From NCBI GenBank assembly GCA_035582835.1, contig JAYKAV010003061.1, forward strand, positions 1-64,000: DNA of 64,000 nt, given 5' to 3'. The position numbers and the translations under genes were made by a program. Shown here in pieces: positions 1 to 13,400 of the stretch (position 1 is its first letter; each line of letters opens with the position of its first letter). The stretch is from Phoebastria nigripes (Eukaryota; Chordata; Aves; Procellariiformes; Diomedeidae). The notes under the pieces are model-generated. The model was not told where the DNA came from and did not search any database. It worked only from the letters and a program-made list of their open reading frames with translations.

Positions 1-124
1 TGCAGGTCAGATAAACTAATATGGTGACCAACAACTGTTAACAGATACAAATTCCTTAATATGCTCTAGTTAATCTGTTGTTATCTCAAACCCATCGAGC
101 CCCACATTGGGTGCCAAAAAGGAC
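1..124 (-). mobile_element. ERV internal leader, start of provirus body
   Basis: This is the internal sequence immediately downstream (minus strand) of the LTR at 125-692. It contains a recognisable retroviral primer-binding site at 99-116 and then about 98 bp of untranslated leader running off the left edge. It shows that the LTR is a 5' LTR attached to internal sequence rather than a solo LTR. No gag reading frame begins within these bases. The rest of the provirus, if present, lies upstream of this window inside an SLC28A3 intron, in antisense to that gene. Confidence 0.7.
99..116 (-). other. Retroviral primer-binding site, tRNA-Lys type
   Basis: The minus strand reads TGGCACCCAATGTGGGGC. 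It matches 16 of 18 positions of the PBS complementary to the 3' end of vertebrate tRNA-Lys(1,2). Both mismatches (positions 5 and 11) are the changes expected from deamination of methylated CpG. It lies 8 nt beyond the LTR end at 125. That gap is longer than in most orthoretroviruses, so the LTR edge may be a few bases off. Confidence 0.72.
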
Positions 125-305
125 TGTTGTGGTTTAACCCTGGCAGCACCTAAACACCACGCAGCCGCTCGCTCACCCCCCGCCCCCACTCCGGTGGGAT
201 GGGGGAGAGAATCGGGAGGGCACGAGTAGGAAAACTCGTGGGTTGAGATAAAAACAGTTTAATAATTGAAATAAAACAAAGTAGAACAGTAATAATAACA
301 GTGAT

Positions 306-325
306 AACAACAACAACAACAACAA
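306..325. repeat. (AAC)n microsatellite inside LTR
   Basis: Six to seven AAC units within the U5-side part of the LTR, close to an N call. Probably a private expansion in this copy. Confidence 0.85.
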
Positions 326-426
326 TATACAAAGCAGGNGATGCACAATACAATACAATGCCGAAACCTACGCGTGCCCGATACGAGAGCCCTTCCCCAG
401 GACCCAGAATCCTCCCACACCCTTAG

Positions 427-434
427 TTTTTATA
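427..434 (-). promoter_or_regulatory. LTR TATA box
   Basis: The minus strand reads TATAAAAA, 8 bp downstream of the CRE at 442-449. It would drive transcription leftward into the proviral body, antisense to SLC28A3. Activity cannot be judged from sequence. Confidence 0.6.
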
Positions 435-441
435 CTGAGCA

Positions 442-449
442 TGACGTCA
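442..449. promoter_or_regulatory. Full CRE palindrome in LTR U3
   Basis: TGACGTCA is the perfect palindromic CREB/ATF site. The related LTR at 35042-35610 has a degraded version (TGACGTTA, 35351-35358). Both CpG and palindrome are intact here. Confidence 0.6.
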
Positions 450-692
450 CATGGTATGGAATACCCCACTGTCCAGCTGGGTCAACCACCCCGGCTGTGC
501 TCCCCCCGCCAGCTTCCCATGTACCTGGCAGGGCATGGGAGGCCGAAAAGTGCCCTGTGCAAGCACCACCCAGCAACACCCAAAACATCAATGGGCCATC
601 AACGCTCCTATTATACCAAACCCAAAACACTGCACACCCTCCCCAGCTACTGGGAAGAAAGTTAACTCTGTCCCAGCCAGAACCAGGACACA

Positions 693-1375
693 ATTGCATA
701 TACCTTCCTAGCACAGATCCCCAGAATAAGATCAGAGGCTGGTTCCTCATCTCATGCTCTAAGTGTTCATTTCTGTCAGGTCCTAGGTCCAGTGCCAGTG
801 TCCACTAAGATAAGAGCAAGTCCACAGAAAGTCCACTTCCTGCCCTGTCTGCCCAATGAACTTACCATGTGAGGGAAAAGATCTTCCTGCATGGTGGTAG
901 TTAAAGCTTATTTGAAAATACTCTTAAAAGTCCTTTGTCCTTCTTTTTCACAGGATTGTTATATAAGCACCATAAACCTCACGTAGCTGAACTAGTGTGC
1001 TAAAATTTCTATGAGGCATTTTTAGCCTTAATCTAAATTTCACTTTTTTTTCCCTTCATATGATCCAAGTCCCTTTGGACAGGTACATAAGTAATAAGGA
1101 CACATCAAAATATCTGCTTTGATTAATTTAGTTTAACAATTTAGTGCCCAGGAGGAGCCTGGGGTACTTTCAATTCTGTTAAATTATTCCTCCTCTGGCT
1201 TATTTCAACATGCTACTATGAAATGAATGTGCCATATCTTGAAGCTGAAATAATTAACTCAGGAAATACTGTAAGGTCTCTCAGAACTCTTACATTGGCA
1301 TGATTAGTTCAAGAAGTGCATGGAATAGGCAGACCAATGTGGTTTGTTTTTTTTTTTCTTTTTTAATCATTTTAG
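693..1375. other. Intron of SLC28A3, no recognised element
   Basis: Intronic sequence between the ERV LTR and the first visible exon. It ends in a T-rich polypyrimidine tract (about 1345-1371) and the acceptor AG at 1374-1375. I see nothing else in it. Confidence 0.7.
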
Positions 1376-1456
1376 GTTGGTTGGATAATGCAAATTTTCA
1401 TGGGGACAACTCCTGTTGAGTCTCTGGTAGCTGCGGGTAACATATTTGTGGGACAG
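1376..1456 (+). CDS. SLC28A3: SLC28A3 exon a (VGWIMQ...GNIFVGQ)
   Basis: 27 codons, phase 0 at both ends, acceptor ttttag and donor GTGAGT. It encodes the end of a membrane segment and the start of hairpin 1. GNIFVGQ carries the Asn and Val of sodium site 1 (human Asn336, Val339) and ends in Gln341, a nucleobase contact. The binding motif GQTE is split between this exon and the next. Confidence 0.93.
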
Positions 1457-4400
1457 GTGAGTTGGAGCATAGAAAAACATGCTAGCACAGGACTACTGAA
1501 TATTGTGAAGTATTGCTGCTCAGCGAGCATCTGTGTATAAAAAAATCATCATTTTATATGAAGCTAGGACTCCAGCACAGCAGGACTGGTGGTTGATTTC
1601 CAGAATTCCAGTTCGTTCAGATGTTGGCAGTGAAGCACAATGGCATGGGTTTTGGGAACCATATGTTTTCCCAAGGGGAAGTCAAGCGTAAATGTAGGTG
1701 ATAGATCTCCCTTACAATGACTACCAGACTACTCCAAGGCTATGAAGAAATAACAATTTCAGGGTTTTTTCAATTGAAAAGGCAAATGGGATGAAAAGAG
1801 GGCACATGAGGCAGGCAGGGGCAGGAGAGAGAGACAGACAATGCAGAAAACAAAGATCCAGGGCTGGCTGTGCAAGGCCTTAGCCAAAAAAAGCATGGGA
1901 CAGAGTCTAACAGTCCACTTTAATTGGAAATCCATTAAACTCACGCTACAGCAGTGTCTGTCCCAGGCTTCAAAGCAATGTGGAAGGATTGCCAAGTAGC
2001 ATTCAAGCCCAGAAGTGACATTAGCATCTCAGTTATTTAGCAGTGGTACATCACGTGCTGTACAGCAGTGTCACGCTGCTTCAAGTTTTAAACTAGTACC
2101 TCTGCATGACATTGCTTCCAGGATGTGCTCACACACATGCCAGAGCAGCTGAGAGCTTTAAGCTGCCCATAGTGGCTGGTATGCATGTTTCACTTGATGC
2201 ATAGTCTTACCTGCAGCTCAGACCTGTGGCTGTCCCTAACTCACTCAGAATTGGATTAAGATTTCTTAGCAATTTCATTGGGCGTTTGGGGGAGATGGTA
2301 AACCAGCAAGAATTGTCTTCAGACAAGATGGATGTTGGTACAATTTTCCTTCTTGGAGTAAAAAAAACCCAACCTATTAACATTCAGAGCACTCATTAGC
2401 ACTAAGATTAACCAGTCAAAGACACCTAAGAAAGTGTGATGCAGCCACTTATTTTTCTGCCCTGTTAATAAAAGAAACCTTTGAGGGTTTATTAGGAAGT
2501 TCTTAATTTGGTAGTTGTTTTTCACTTCCAGACAGAGTCTCCTCTCCTGGTACGGCCCTACTTACCATACATCACCAAATCCGAACTCCATGCAGTCATG
2601 ACAGCTGGATTCTCAACTATTGCTGGAAGTGTCTTAGGAGCATATATTTCTTTTGGGGTAAGACGGAGAAAGAGAACTGGAAAATATACTGTTTATCTGA
2701 AATCACGTAAGTATAGAAGACCAGCTAAAATGTTTTGGAAGTATACCTGAGTCATTCCCATCTTTTTTTTTTCTGAAGGAATTAACCACAAAAATCCCCT
2801 GTCTTCCAACAGTAAAAAGGATACCAAGATCTGATCTTGAAGATATTGTTAAGTAGCTCAAACGTCTACCTAAGTAATACAGAGAGACTTCCTGCCATAG
2901 CTGCAAGGAAATGACTGATTTGTATACTTTCCTACACTCCAGATGAACTGACATGTGGAATATACTAACTGATCAACCCTCCTACTTCTGTGGCAGTGAT
3001 ATAGATAAAGTCCTTCAGGAACTGTTGCTAGCCATATGAGCCTAAAGAGCTGACTTGTGACTGAGGTTCTAGTGATGCTGTACAAACACGGGTAGTAAAC
3101 ATCTCGTCTGCTAAGGGGCTGGCAGCACAAAGCCAAAAAAACAGGACTGAAGATGTGATTTATGATCAGAGTCATTGGGGGATCATTGATAAATATATTA
3201 GTTCCGTATCTGAGTAAAATACAGTGGAGAGACAGAGGCAAGAAGGGAGGATTGGCCAAAAAGGCCAAGAGACTAAGACAAGAAAAGGAGAGATGGAAAT
3301 ACTGCAGAAGTTAGCAAAGAAGTTGTTTTGTGTAGAAATTTGTGGAAGAAGGAGTGAAAGGGGAATAGAAAAATTTATGTTAGGCCATGTAAATTTTTTT
3401 TTAAACACAATGTCAAGGAACAAAAACAATTTTCTGCCACTGCAAGGCACAGAGGGGGTGTTAAGGAAGGCTGGCTCTCGCTCACCTGCTCTGCTATTGC
3501 TACACCCAGCTGCACTTGATGGACCTGGGTTTTTTTTTCGTTTCTTTTGCCTTCTGGCTTGCCACTAGGGAGGAGTGAAGCAGTTTGCCTCTTGGAAAGA
3601 TTACTCCATACTTTTCACTACTTAGACTTTTCCTGTCTCCAGTTGGCTTTCTCCTGTATTGCTCATTCTCTTCTTTTCCTTATGAGCAATGTGAACTGTT
3701 TAATGACCCCCTGTAGAAAAATCATCCAAGCATCTAATAATTTTAATTGCTTTCCTCCATGTTTGTGCGTGATGTGGTTATCACAGCATATTTTCTGTCA
3801 CGTGGAATTCTAGGTTTCTGCCTCCCACCTACTGACTGCTTCTGTCATGTCAGCACCAGCATCATTAGCCACCTCCAAACTATTCTGGCCTGAAACTGAA
3901 AAGCCTACAGTAACTCTGAGCAGTGGCCTACAAATGGCAAAAGGGTAAGCTGATCTAGGCTCTAGTTAATAGTAATACTTATGCAAAAATGAGATTTGGA
4001 AAAGTAACTCCTCACACATAAGCTTTAGGGTTAGTACATGGTAGATGTGCAAGCAATAAATTAATTACACACCAGTATACCCCAAATGAGTAGTTTGTGA
4101 ATTCCGGTGCAGCATGCCCCTTTACTATGTATGGAGGTATCACTACCCATTGGGACAGGCACAGAGATGTCAAGGACCTGGGCCAGACAATAAACCCTCC
4201 AAAGAAAGAGGAAAATGCATACCTGAGGTGAGCCACCAAGAGGTTTTCCCATTTGCTCTGTTGCTGTCTTTGCTTTGTAACAAATCTGTAAATGCAAACG
4301 TACAAAAGCAAAGGTGGAGAAATCATTTCAACAATGACAGCAGTGAACTTGTTGCCCATCCGCAGGGACACTCACTTGCTTTGAGAATGACGGGCAAAGC

Positions 4401-7400
4401 AAAAAGGCTTGTAAGGAGATGTTCCTGAACAGCCCGGGCATCTCTGCAAGGGCTGCCTGCAAGAAGAGCAGTGCCCACTCCCCCATCCCAGTGATGCCAC
4501 AGGCAGTCACAGTACTGAGACCTGATCCAGAGCTTGCCCAACCACAAATATGCCGGAATTTATCCTCAGGGCACCAAAAGCATACCCTCCCAGTGGCTCC
4601 CATGAGGATCAAGAGCAAAAACGTACTCCATCTCATTATTATTTTACCTATGAGTGAACAGACAGCTTCGCTAGTAGATTTCTAATCAAGTCCATGTAAC
4701 TTTTAGTTCTATGATTTGTTCTTGAATTAAAAAGTGTTCACATTCTGGTTTTCTTTTCATTGATAAAGTGAATCAAAGAACCTGCTGGAAGCAGCCAGCC
4801 AAGGTGCCTCTACCTCTATCCTGCTGGTGGCAAACATCGCCGTGAATCTCATCTCCTTCCTTGCCCTGCTGTCTTTCCTTGATTCAGCCCTCTCTTGGGT
4901 GGGAAGTCTGTTTGACTATCCACAGCTGAACTTTGAGGTATGGTCTTCAGGTCCTTCATACAGCTTATATACATGCATAATTCATCTTTCTCAAATTAAA
5001 TGCCTGTGTGGTTTTGTGGTGGGTTTTTTTGTTTTTTTAATATGATCTAAAAATGTATATTTTTACGCACATGTTCTTGAAAAATGTCTTTACAGCCAAA
5101 GAAAAATTGCTGCCATGTAAATATTTCTGTATCCATTAGTCCATGTATAGTTTCCCTCTGTGGTGCTCTTGCTAACCAGCAGAGTAAGTTTACAGAGCAT
5201 TGTATGCTAATACCTGCCTCCTCTGAGCTGGCAGTGCAGCAGATCTGTAGGTTACACACTTGCCAAGCCATTAACATCTCCTTCAGTGCAAACATTATAG
5301 TGGCTTTAGCTTCTGAGAGCCCCATCAAGTCCTTAATGGTCACTAGCTTCACTTAGATAAGGACATTGGGGCAAGGCCGGACTCGTCTGAACCCACGCAT
5401 ACTTAATACCACTTAGTTATCAACACAATTAAATGGTAAAACTGCACCCAAATCACTCAGCTGAGCAAACAGGTTTTAAACAGGACTTCCTTTTTTAACC
5501 TAGGTCAATACATCATTTTTGACCCAATGAAACAATCTTGGTTCAATGGTTTGGGGATTTTTGTTTTGCAAGCTCCTANTAAAAGTGCTGTGTGAAACAC
5601 GGATATAACATTGCAATAAAGGTGCTGCAGAAGTGAATAGACAGTCATAGCAGATGTGGCTTCAGCAAAATTAAGGTGTTACCCTGCACAGCTTCCACAG
5701 ATTATCCCACTGTACAGACACCCACAGCAGAGGAAAGGCACAAGTATGCATACCTCAACCACACTCATGCAAGGGCTGGTATTTTAATAACTGCTGGATG
5801 GACAGATAGATAGACAGACAGATAACTGCTGGTGGACAGATAGATAGCCCACAAGGAGCTGAGACCCACAGACACGTTGCATTCAGCTATTCATCACTTT
5901 TCAGGGACACTAACCTCTAGTCTTTTGTGGGCAGAGAAACCAACCAGGAATAGTAACTGCCTGAACACCTCAGTTACATTCACTAAAAACAATGTGACCA
6001 AACCCTTTCACAGCTGGAGCTATTTTCTCTCTTATGTAAAAATAAGCTATACTGTGATATGGGATTTTTAAAATTTGCATAAAACTTAATGCTAGGAAAA
6101 AAAGTACAGCTTTAATTATGTCAGATGCACAGCTTTATGCAGAGACAAGTCTTTTGTTTACACCAGCTGAAGTCCAATAACCTGGTAATTAAGCACGTTC
6201 ATTAACACACTTGATTTAGTCAGGGGAAGAACCAGACTTCTCAATTCTCTTATCAGCTCTTTTAACTGAACCCTCCTTTGCTTCAAACACTATGCCCAAT
6301 ATGAAGCCATTGTTGGGGAAAAAAGGCACAGAAACTTTTGTTTCACTTTAGGTGTAAAATTAAGGACATACCTAATTACTTTGTTATATCTAGATTGTGG
6401 GTTAGTCTTTTAAAAATTACTCAAGCATATCTTGCTATTAAAAAACCTCAGTCTCCCAGACATGTTGGCAGTAAGAATTCAAGGGCAATTTTCCTCTGCT
6501 GAAATAAAACCATCCTTATTTTAAGTTTAGAGAACTTATCACATGCCATTGCTCTTCGACCAACCCTATCTTTTGACCTGCTTTGTCTTATGTATTTTGC
6601 AGAACATTTGTGCTTATATCTTCATGCCATTCTCTTTCATGATGGGGGTAGACTGGGAAGACAGTTTTATTGTCGGTGGACTACTAGGTTACAAAACTTT
6701 CTTCAATGAATTTGTGGCTTATGAGCGCCTCTCAAAACTGATTCACAACCGAGAGAAGAGTGGGAGCATGTACATTAATGGTGTGAAACAGTATATGACT
6801 GTAAGTAACATTTTCTATTCTACAGATTTATTGGATCTAAGACTTCTCTGCTGAAACTCATTTTTTAATATGGGCACAAAGGGATAATGGCGGCATATTG
6901 CTCTAAAGTGTGTTTTTCAGTGACAGAGTTCAATTATGAAAATGCAGCATTGCTTTGTGAGGCTGCCGTGACTGTCATCACACTAGCTATCTCAAACAAA
7001 CACAGCAAAAGAAATGCAGAGTTTTGGGGAACATGCAATGTCCCACAGGACACTGCATAAGATCAAGGCTGTCTTCAAGGTGAGTGTCTTCTTACCTCAT
7101 TTTTAGCTAGCACTTCCCTATGAGATACTCTCCCAGGAAAATCCTGGGCAAGAACTGGAGGATCCTCCTGCCCGCAGAGGTTTAGCCAAGCATTAAGCTT
7201 CAAGAGAGGCATCCAGCAAGCTTTAGCTGATGGCATTTAAGATATTACTAGCACACTTCTGCTGGAGGTTATTGTCCCCTGTGCAGAGGGCAGTAATACA
7301 AGACCTGTATTACATGGCATATACCTCCCTTGCCACACTGAGTCCAACCAGTTTTTCTCATTGCCAATGAAAGTTAGTTTGCATGAGGATTTCCAGCCAA

Positions 7401-10400
7401 AGCCTGGGCCCACCTCTCATTCACACGTCCACCCAGACTCACCCAACATAATTCCTACTACAATTCACTGAGGAAGAAACCTAGAGGATGGCAATACAAA
7501 GGGCATGCTAGGTGTGTGCACAGGGGCAAAGAGCATGCAGGGATCAAGGCTGAACTTTGCAGCCATGACTGCTCTCCCGTCTGGCATCCACATGCACAGC
7601 CTGTGCTGAATTTGTCCTCATTCTAAGCACAGGCAACAAAAACCATGATATCTGGCTTTACTCCTGCACTGGCCTTTCTTCCTCAAATCAAGACAAATTG
7701 TCACTGTAGAGGACCCTTAATTAGGAAGCATCCTTTTGTACTGCTCTTAATCTTCATTTAATCTGGTGTGATGCTGTGGATACCTGCTTTATATACAAAA
7801 CGAAAAACATGTTCCTGACCACTTGCATTCCTTATTACGAGAACGTATTTCACAAGTGTGTGTAGAAATCCAGGTGGTCTGATCAAATACTCACACGCTT
7901 GCCTAAGCATCCATTACCAGTGGAATTTCCTCAAATTCCTGGAAATAGGATCCTGGGCTAGATGGACTTTTGATCTGCTCTGCTATAGTCATGCTACATT
8001 CTACAAGGGGAATATGGCTCTGAATTGCTGAATGAGTTAATATTTTTTTTTAATCTGGAAGTCAGCCTTAAAATTCAGATCCCATCAACTGTATTCCACC
8101 TTTTTTTCTTTTTTTTTAGTAAGACGTCATATAGAACTTCCATGTTCACTTCTAATACCTTCATAGAGCTGTGTAAGCTTCCGTGGTAAAAAACTCCGAG
8201 ATATAAAAATAATTTAGATTCATAACACTAGTAAAAATTGCCCAGTAACCATTTTAATTATGGCATGACAGTTCAGGTGGGAGTGCGCTTGACTTCCACT
8301 TTTAATTCCTCTTCAGCTTCAGAACTCTTTAATACATCCAGGCACAGATATTCAGTCAGAGTGAGTAAACAAGCGGTCTTCTGAACTCCCTCACCTGACT
8401 CAGTAATAACAAGGCTTCCTGTTTTCAGAGCTAGGAAAGTGCAAATGAAAGCAGGGAAATCACAGTACACAAAGCCTTTTCTAGGAAAAGCAGGTAGAGT
8501 GGGTACTTGAAAAGCATTTTCCTGCATATGTGCAGAATGATTGAAAATATCTACAAATTGGTTTTCATAAAACAGGAATGGAAACAGAGAAACTTCTAAT
8601 AAACAGGAAACCTATTAGAACACTCACTCAGGCATCTTCAGCTTGGGCCTAAAACACAGTAAGTAGGAGTTCAGAGCTGCCATGGGGCCAAAATCCATTT
8701 GCTGAGACGTTGCCTCCTTTCCCAAAATGTTTGAACTACATTTGTCCCAAGGTTTGCAAGGTTTGTAGCCTGATTTCACCCAAAGTCATTTTGTGTCCTG
8801 TGAGGGGTCCTTCCATGGGGGCAAAGGCCAACCCAACCTTGTCTCTGCTCTGAGCTCCAGACTGAGCTGGTGTTGCCCAAGGGGAGGAAGGTGGCTGAAG
8901 TCAGGAAGGAAATAAGCTGCTAATGGGGATTCCAAAATCATAATGTCCCTCTGCCTATTATCACATCAGAGCACCCACTTTCTAGGAGACCCATTTCCCT
9001 TTTCTTCCTCTGTGCACAGGGAGGAGCACGCACACAGCAGCTTTGCACATGGAGCCCTCTGCTTGTTCAGGAACAAAGAAGTAAGGGATACATACCAAAA
9101 CTTGAGGTTTCAACTGAGTGTTATAGAGGCAGTCCAGCTATGAACAACAAGCTGAGTTAAAGCTCTCTGACTCATACCTTCAAAAACAGCAGCTAAATTG
9201 CCACTATTAAGATAAGAATTATTTTTTGTCTTTAATTACTAATACTCTATTCAACAAGACACAGCAATACACATGAAAAATAAAACCATCACATGGTTTA
9301 TGAGTACTCACATGGGTAGCGGATATGAAAGCCTGCACCTTTCAGCTAGAGAATGAGCCTATGTTGCTGAAAGCTGCACCCTGGGCCAGCAACCAAGCAA
9401 AACAGAGTGATTTCAGTACTCGGAGCCCTGAGCTACAATGCCATGTTTTCACACCTCTAAATCAGCACGAGCTGGCTCAAACCACTCAACAGGGTGTGTG
9501 TTTGTTTTCCAGGTTCGCTCTGAAGTCATTGCCACCTATGCTCTTTGTGGGTTTGCCAACTTCGGCTCCCTGGGACTGGTAATAGGAGGCCTGAGTAAGA
9601 ACACCTCATGGACAATTAATTTGGCAAACAAATCCCAAAGAAAACACTCAAAGGAACAGGTTATGGGTGAAGCTTAGCAGCATTAGGGGCTGAGCACCTG
9701 CTCTGCCAAGACACAGCATCCAACTGTGCGTGGAAGGCGTCCCAGAGGGGTGCAGGCTTTGGCGTGGAGGTACTGGGAGAGGGGCTGAGGGCAAGGGTAG
9801 GGGACCAAGCCCTGCCAGTAGGCCTCCCTGTCCAGCCCTCACACCGCGAGCCTGAGCTACTACAGCCCTTGGGCTTCAGGAGGAGAAAACCATCTCTGTA
9901 ACTTGCTGGTTTGAAAGGCAAAGTTGGCTGTTTCCTGTAAAAATGTCACATAGATGCAGTAGGCTTATAGGGGGGGAAAAAGAAAAAGGCTTTTCAGATC
10001 TCGAGGGAAAAAGAAGAATTGAAAAACCATCTGGGTTCCTCACCAGGCAGCCAGAATTGCTGGCGGCCGCCTTTACCCTGGAGCCTAGGTGGGCTCTGTG
10101 GTGCCAGCAGTGGGGCAGCATGGAGGCACAGGACCCAGCCGCAGGGCCAGACCCTGGTGCCGTGCCCAGGGTTTGCATCTGAAAGCCGCCATCAGCCAGC
10201 GCAGACGTGCAAACTGCCAAAGCAAACAGAAGTTGCCATTTTATACACAAGCCACCTTCTTAACAGAAAGAGCCAACATTGGCACTAGGCCTTCAAATGG
10301 CCTGCTAAAAATGTCTCATTTTTCCTCCTTGTTTCTCCTGGTTCAAATGGCAGGGTGGGAATTTCCTCTTGTGGTGGGAGAGCTGGCAGGTTCATCTTCT

Positions 10401-13400
10401 TTATAGCTATATGTATGTGTTTGACACACACTTTAATTTTCTTCCTAGCAAGCATTGCTCCCTCCAAAAAAAAGGAAATAGCTGGTGGTGCTTTCAGAGC
10501 AATGATTGCGGGAACTGTCGCCTGTTTCATGACAGCCTGTGTTGCAGGTACCGTACCCAAGTTTGGTGTCTCTTACAGCCAGTGACCACAGGGTGGCAAT
10601 GCGTCGGTGCAAGAGGCACAGCTGGGCAGCTCCTGTCACTCAAATGCTAGTATTTTTGGGTTTGGATTAAAAGTCAATATGCGACGAAAGGTTCCTGAAA
10701 ACTGGAATATGAAAAGGTTTATTTTATTTCTTCCATTATGTCTTATCTCTTTATTTTGTTAGTCTGTGTGTAACACATGACTCGTGAGCAAAGCAAATTA
10801 TAGATGAGTTACAATCCCTTCTCCACACCGCTGGCTACAGAAATACAGAAGTAATTATGGAGCAGAAACGGAGAAGAGCAATGAAAGGAGAGTGTAACAG
10901 AGAAGGAGTGAGGGGGAAGCTGAACAACTTTTTGGCTTAATGTTAAATTGATATTTTGGGCTGATAGTATTCTCATAGAACATGTAAGTTAGTGAAACTG
11001 TCCTAAGCTAGGACTCAACAGCACATCCTCATTTTCAAAGTCTCACCTTCAAGCTGAGTAAAAAGTCACAATGCAACAGCCATTTTAGGGAAGAAATTAA
11101 AAAGAACATAATATTAATGATTCAAAAGATGAATTAATTGACCAGATATGATTCAGCAGGTAAAATTTATGCCCAGTATTTAACAGTCCCTTTCCCAGCT
11201 TTCTTTTCTGAACATGTGATGTGCAGAATTGCATGATGAAGATTAAAGCACTCATATTCCTCCAGTGAAGAAAGACCTTGGTGCTTTATGTAGCTGAAAA
11301 CAACATGTCAGTTTCTACCACAGCTTCCCTATCCCTTTGTGTTCACTGCAGCAACAGAAACATACACATTTTAAGGGTAAGCCCACACTGTTTTCTAAAG
11401 GTTATAGAACCAGTACACTTGAAATGTCATTAGTCTCACAGCCCTCCACAATATTTTAATACATGACACTACTCTGTATAACTAACTGAGGAATCAGGAA
11501 GTCTTACTGAAATGTGTCATTTCACAATCCTGGCCTTGAGATAAAATTGTGAACAGCCACTGGGAAATCTTTCCAAAACAATAAAATCTGCTTTGGAAAG
11601 AAAATTACATTCCACCCACTCCTGCCATGACAAATGCTTTCCTTATGCCCAAAAGAAGGTAAAAGAGCCAAGCAATTTCTACTACCCCAGTTAAGATAAG
11701 AACATATTAAAATTGTGTCTAGGTTCCACAACACTACGTACAAGAAGGAGCTGCCACTTTGGTATTTTTATGTCTCTATTACTGCAATGAATGCTGACAT
11801 TACTATTTATAGGAAGTTTAGGAGAACATCTAGCAAAGCAAAGATAAATAAACCATGACTATCTCCATTTAAAACAAAAGAAGAGGTCCTGTATTTACGT
11901 GCACTGCTAATGCAGCATAGCTCCATTTTAGTTAATGAAAGCACACTGGCCCAGCAGTGAGAAAGCCATTAGCATACCATTTTAGTAGCATTAAAAGGGG
12001 CAGGAAAACAAACTGTTCTACGTGTAACAGGTTACCATAGTTTAATTTCTACATATAAAAAAAAAGTTTATGGTCACTCCTTAATCCAGTTCTGTAAAAT
12101 GATTCGGATTTTTTAAAAATCCCACAGTTCAAGGGTTTTAATCTTGCACCTTTACAGAACTATCTTGGAGGGTGATTTCATACCAGCCAGAACATGTCAT
12201 CTGACCATGCCCCAATGACTGACATCCCCAAGTCTTATCTTCCTCTTCATTTCTCTTTAAGAAAATTTTTAATTACTTCACAGGAATGCTGACTGTCCCT
12301 GGTCTGGAAGTTCCTTGTCACATCTTATTAGGAAATGCCTTCAACTCCACAGATTTCCCTGCCAACAGCACAGAGCTAGTTGAATGCTGCCAGCAACTCT
12401 TCACCAGGTATTGAGGAACTCCTTATCCTTCTGTCAGCGTAATTTAGGGAGCTCACATATTCTCTAAAAGCCTAATTTTATTTTTTGTATTTCGCTTTTT
12501 TCTTAGGCTTTCCATGAACTTGCATCTTTTAAAAAAATGAATATTTTAATGCTGCAGAATTGTTTTCCTTTTCTTGAGCATTTCTCTGTTACATGCCAAA
12601 CGCAAACAGAACCAACAGGGAACTCAAAACATCTTTGTCCAAACCTGAGCTTCCTGAAAGGCTGAAGATAATCATGTAAAGATTCAGTGGTCTAGCTACG
12701 CTCATGTCAAATACTAACAAAAAATAAATAAAATATTTGGACTGACGTAATGTTAACATAGTATCTGAGGATAACTCTAGCTGAAAAAAGCCAGGAGCTT
12801 TTCCTTCTGCTGTCTGTGAATCTGGCTGAAGANAATAGTAATCGTGCCTGATTACATAGAAAACTTTGCACACATTTGAAGTAGAAAAATATTCTGAGGT
12901 AAATTGTATTTGATAATTCTCTATCCAAGATAGAGAAGAAAGAAATAATTATATTAAATAAGGAATATATTCAGACATACTTAACACTGTCTCACAAAGA
13001 ACCAAAGGTCTATGTATTTAGATTATGGCAAGAACCTTTTAAATTTGTCCAGTGTGCGCCTTTTTTTTCCATTTTCACAACTAATTGCTTTAGAAATAAA
13101 CACTCTAATTCATCTTTTTTCCATGCTATTGAAAATAGAAGAACTTAATACTTCTTTTCACATTTCTTTTAGCAAAGACAATGCTCTAAGATTGGGCATT
13201 TGTCTACAGCAAAAACATACAATGTAAATGTAACAGTGATGTTCTGTAATCTAACCTGCAAGAATTCTCTCGACAAAATCCTCAAATGGGGAAATTTTTC
13301 AGAATTGTTTTGATTTCACTGGATCTGCCTTCACACCCCCTCGCTTAATTAAAACAGGTTTTTTGTGTGTGTAGTAGAGAGGTATCTTGTTACATCTTCT

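Larger units (their letters stand above)
125..692 (-). mobile_element. ERV 5' LTR (tRNA-Lys-primed avian family)
   Basis: A 568-bp LTR bounded by TG...CA, read on the minus strand. It has a TATA box (427-434), a CRE palindrome just upstream (442-449) and an ATTAAA polyadenylation hexamer (258-263), in the right order for U3-R-U5. A second copy of the family lies at 35042-35610; both share the block around GGTTTAACC, the 'aactcgtggg' motif and the promoter region. The flank after 692 is unrelated, as expected for the outer edge of a 5' LTR. The tRNA-Lys PBS suggests a class II (ERVK-like) element; I assign no family name. Confidence 0.82.
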
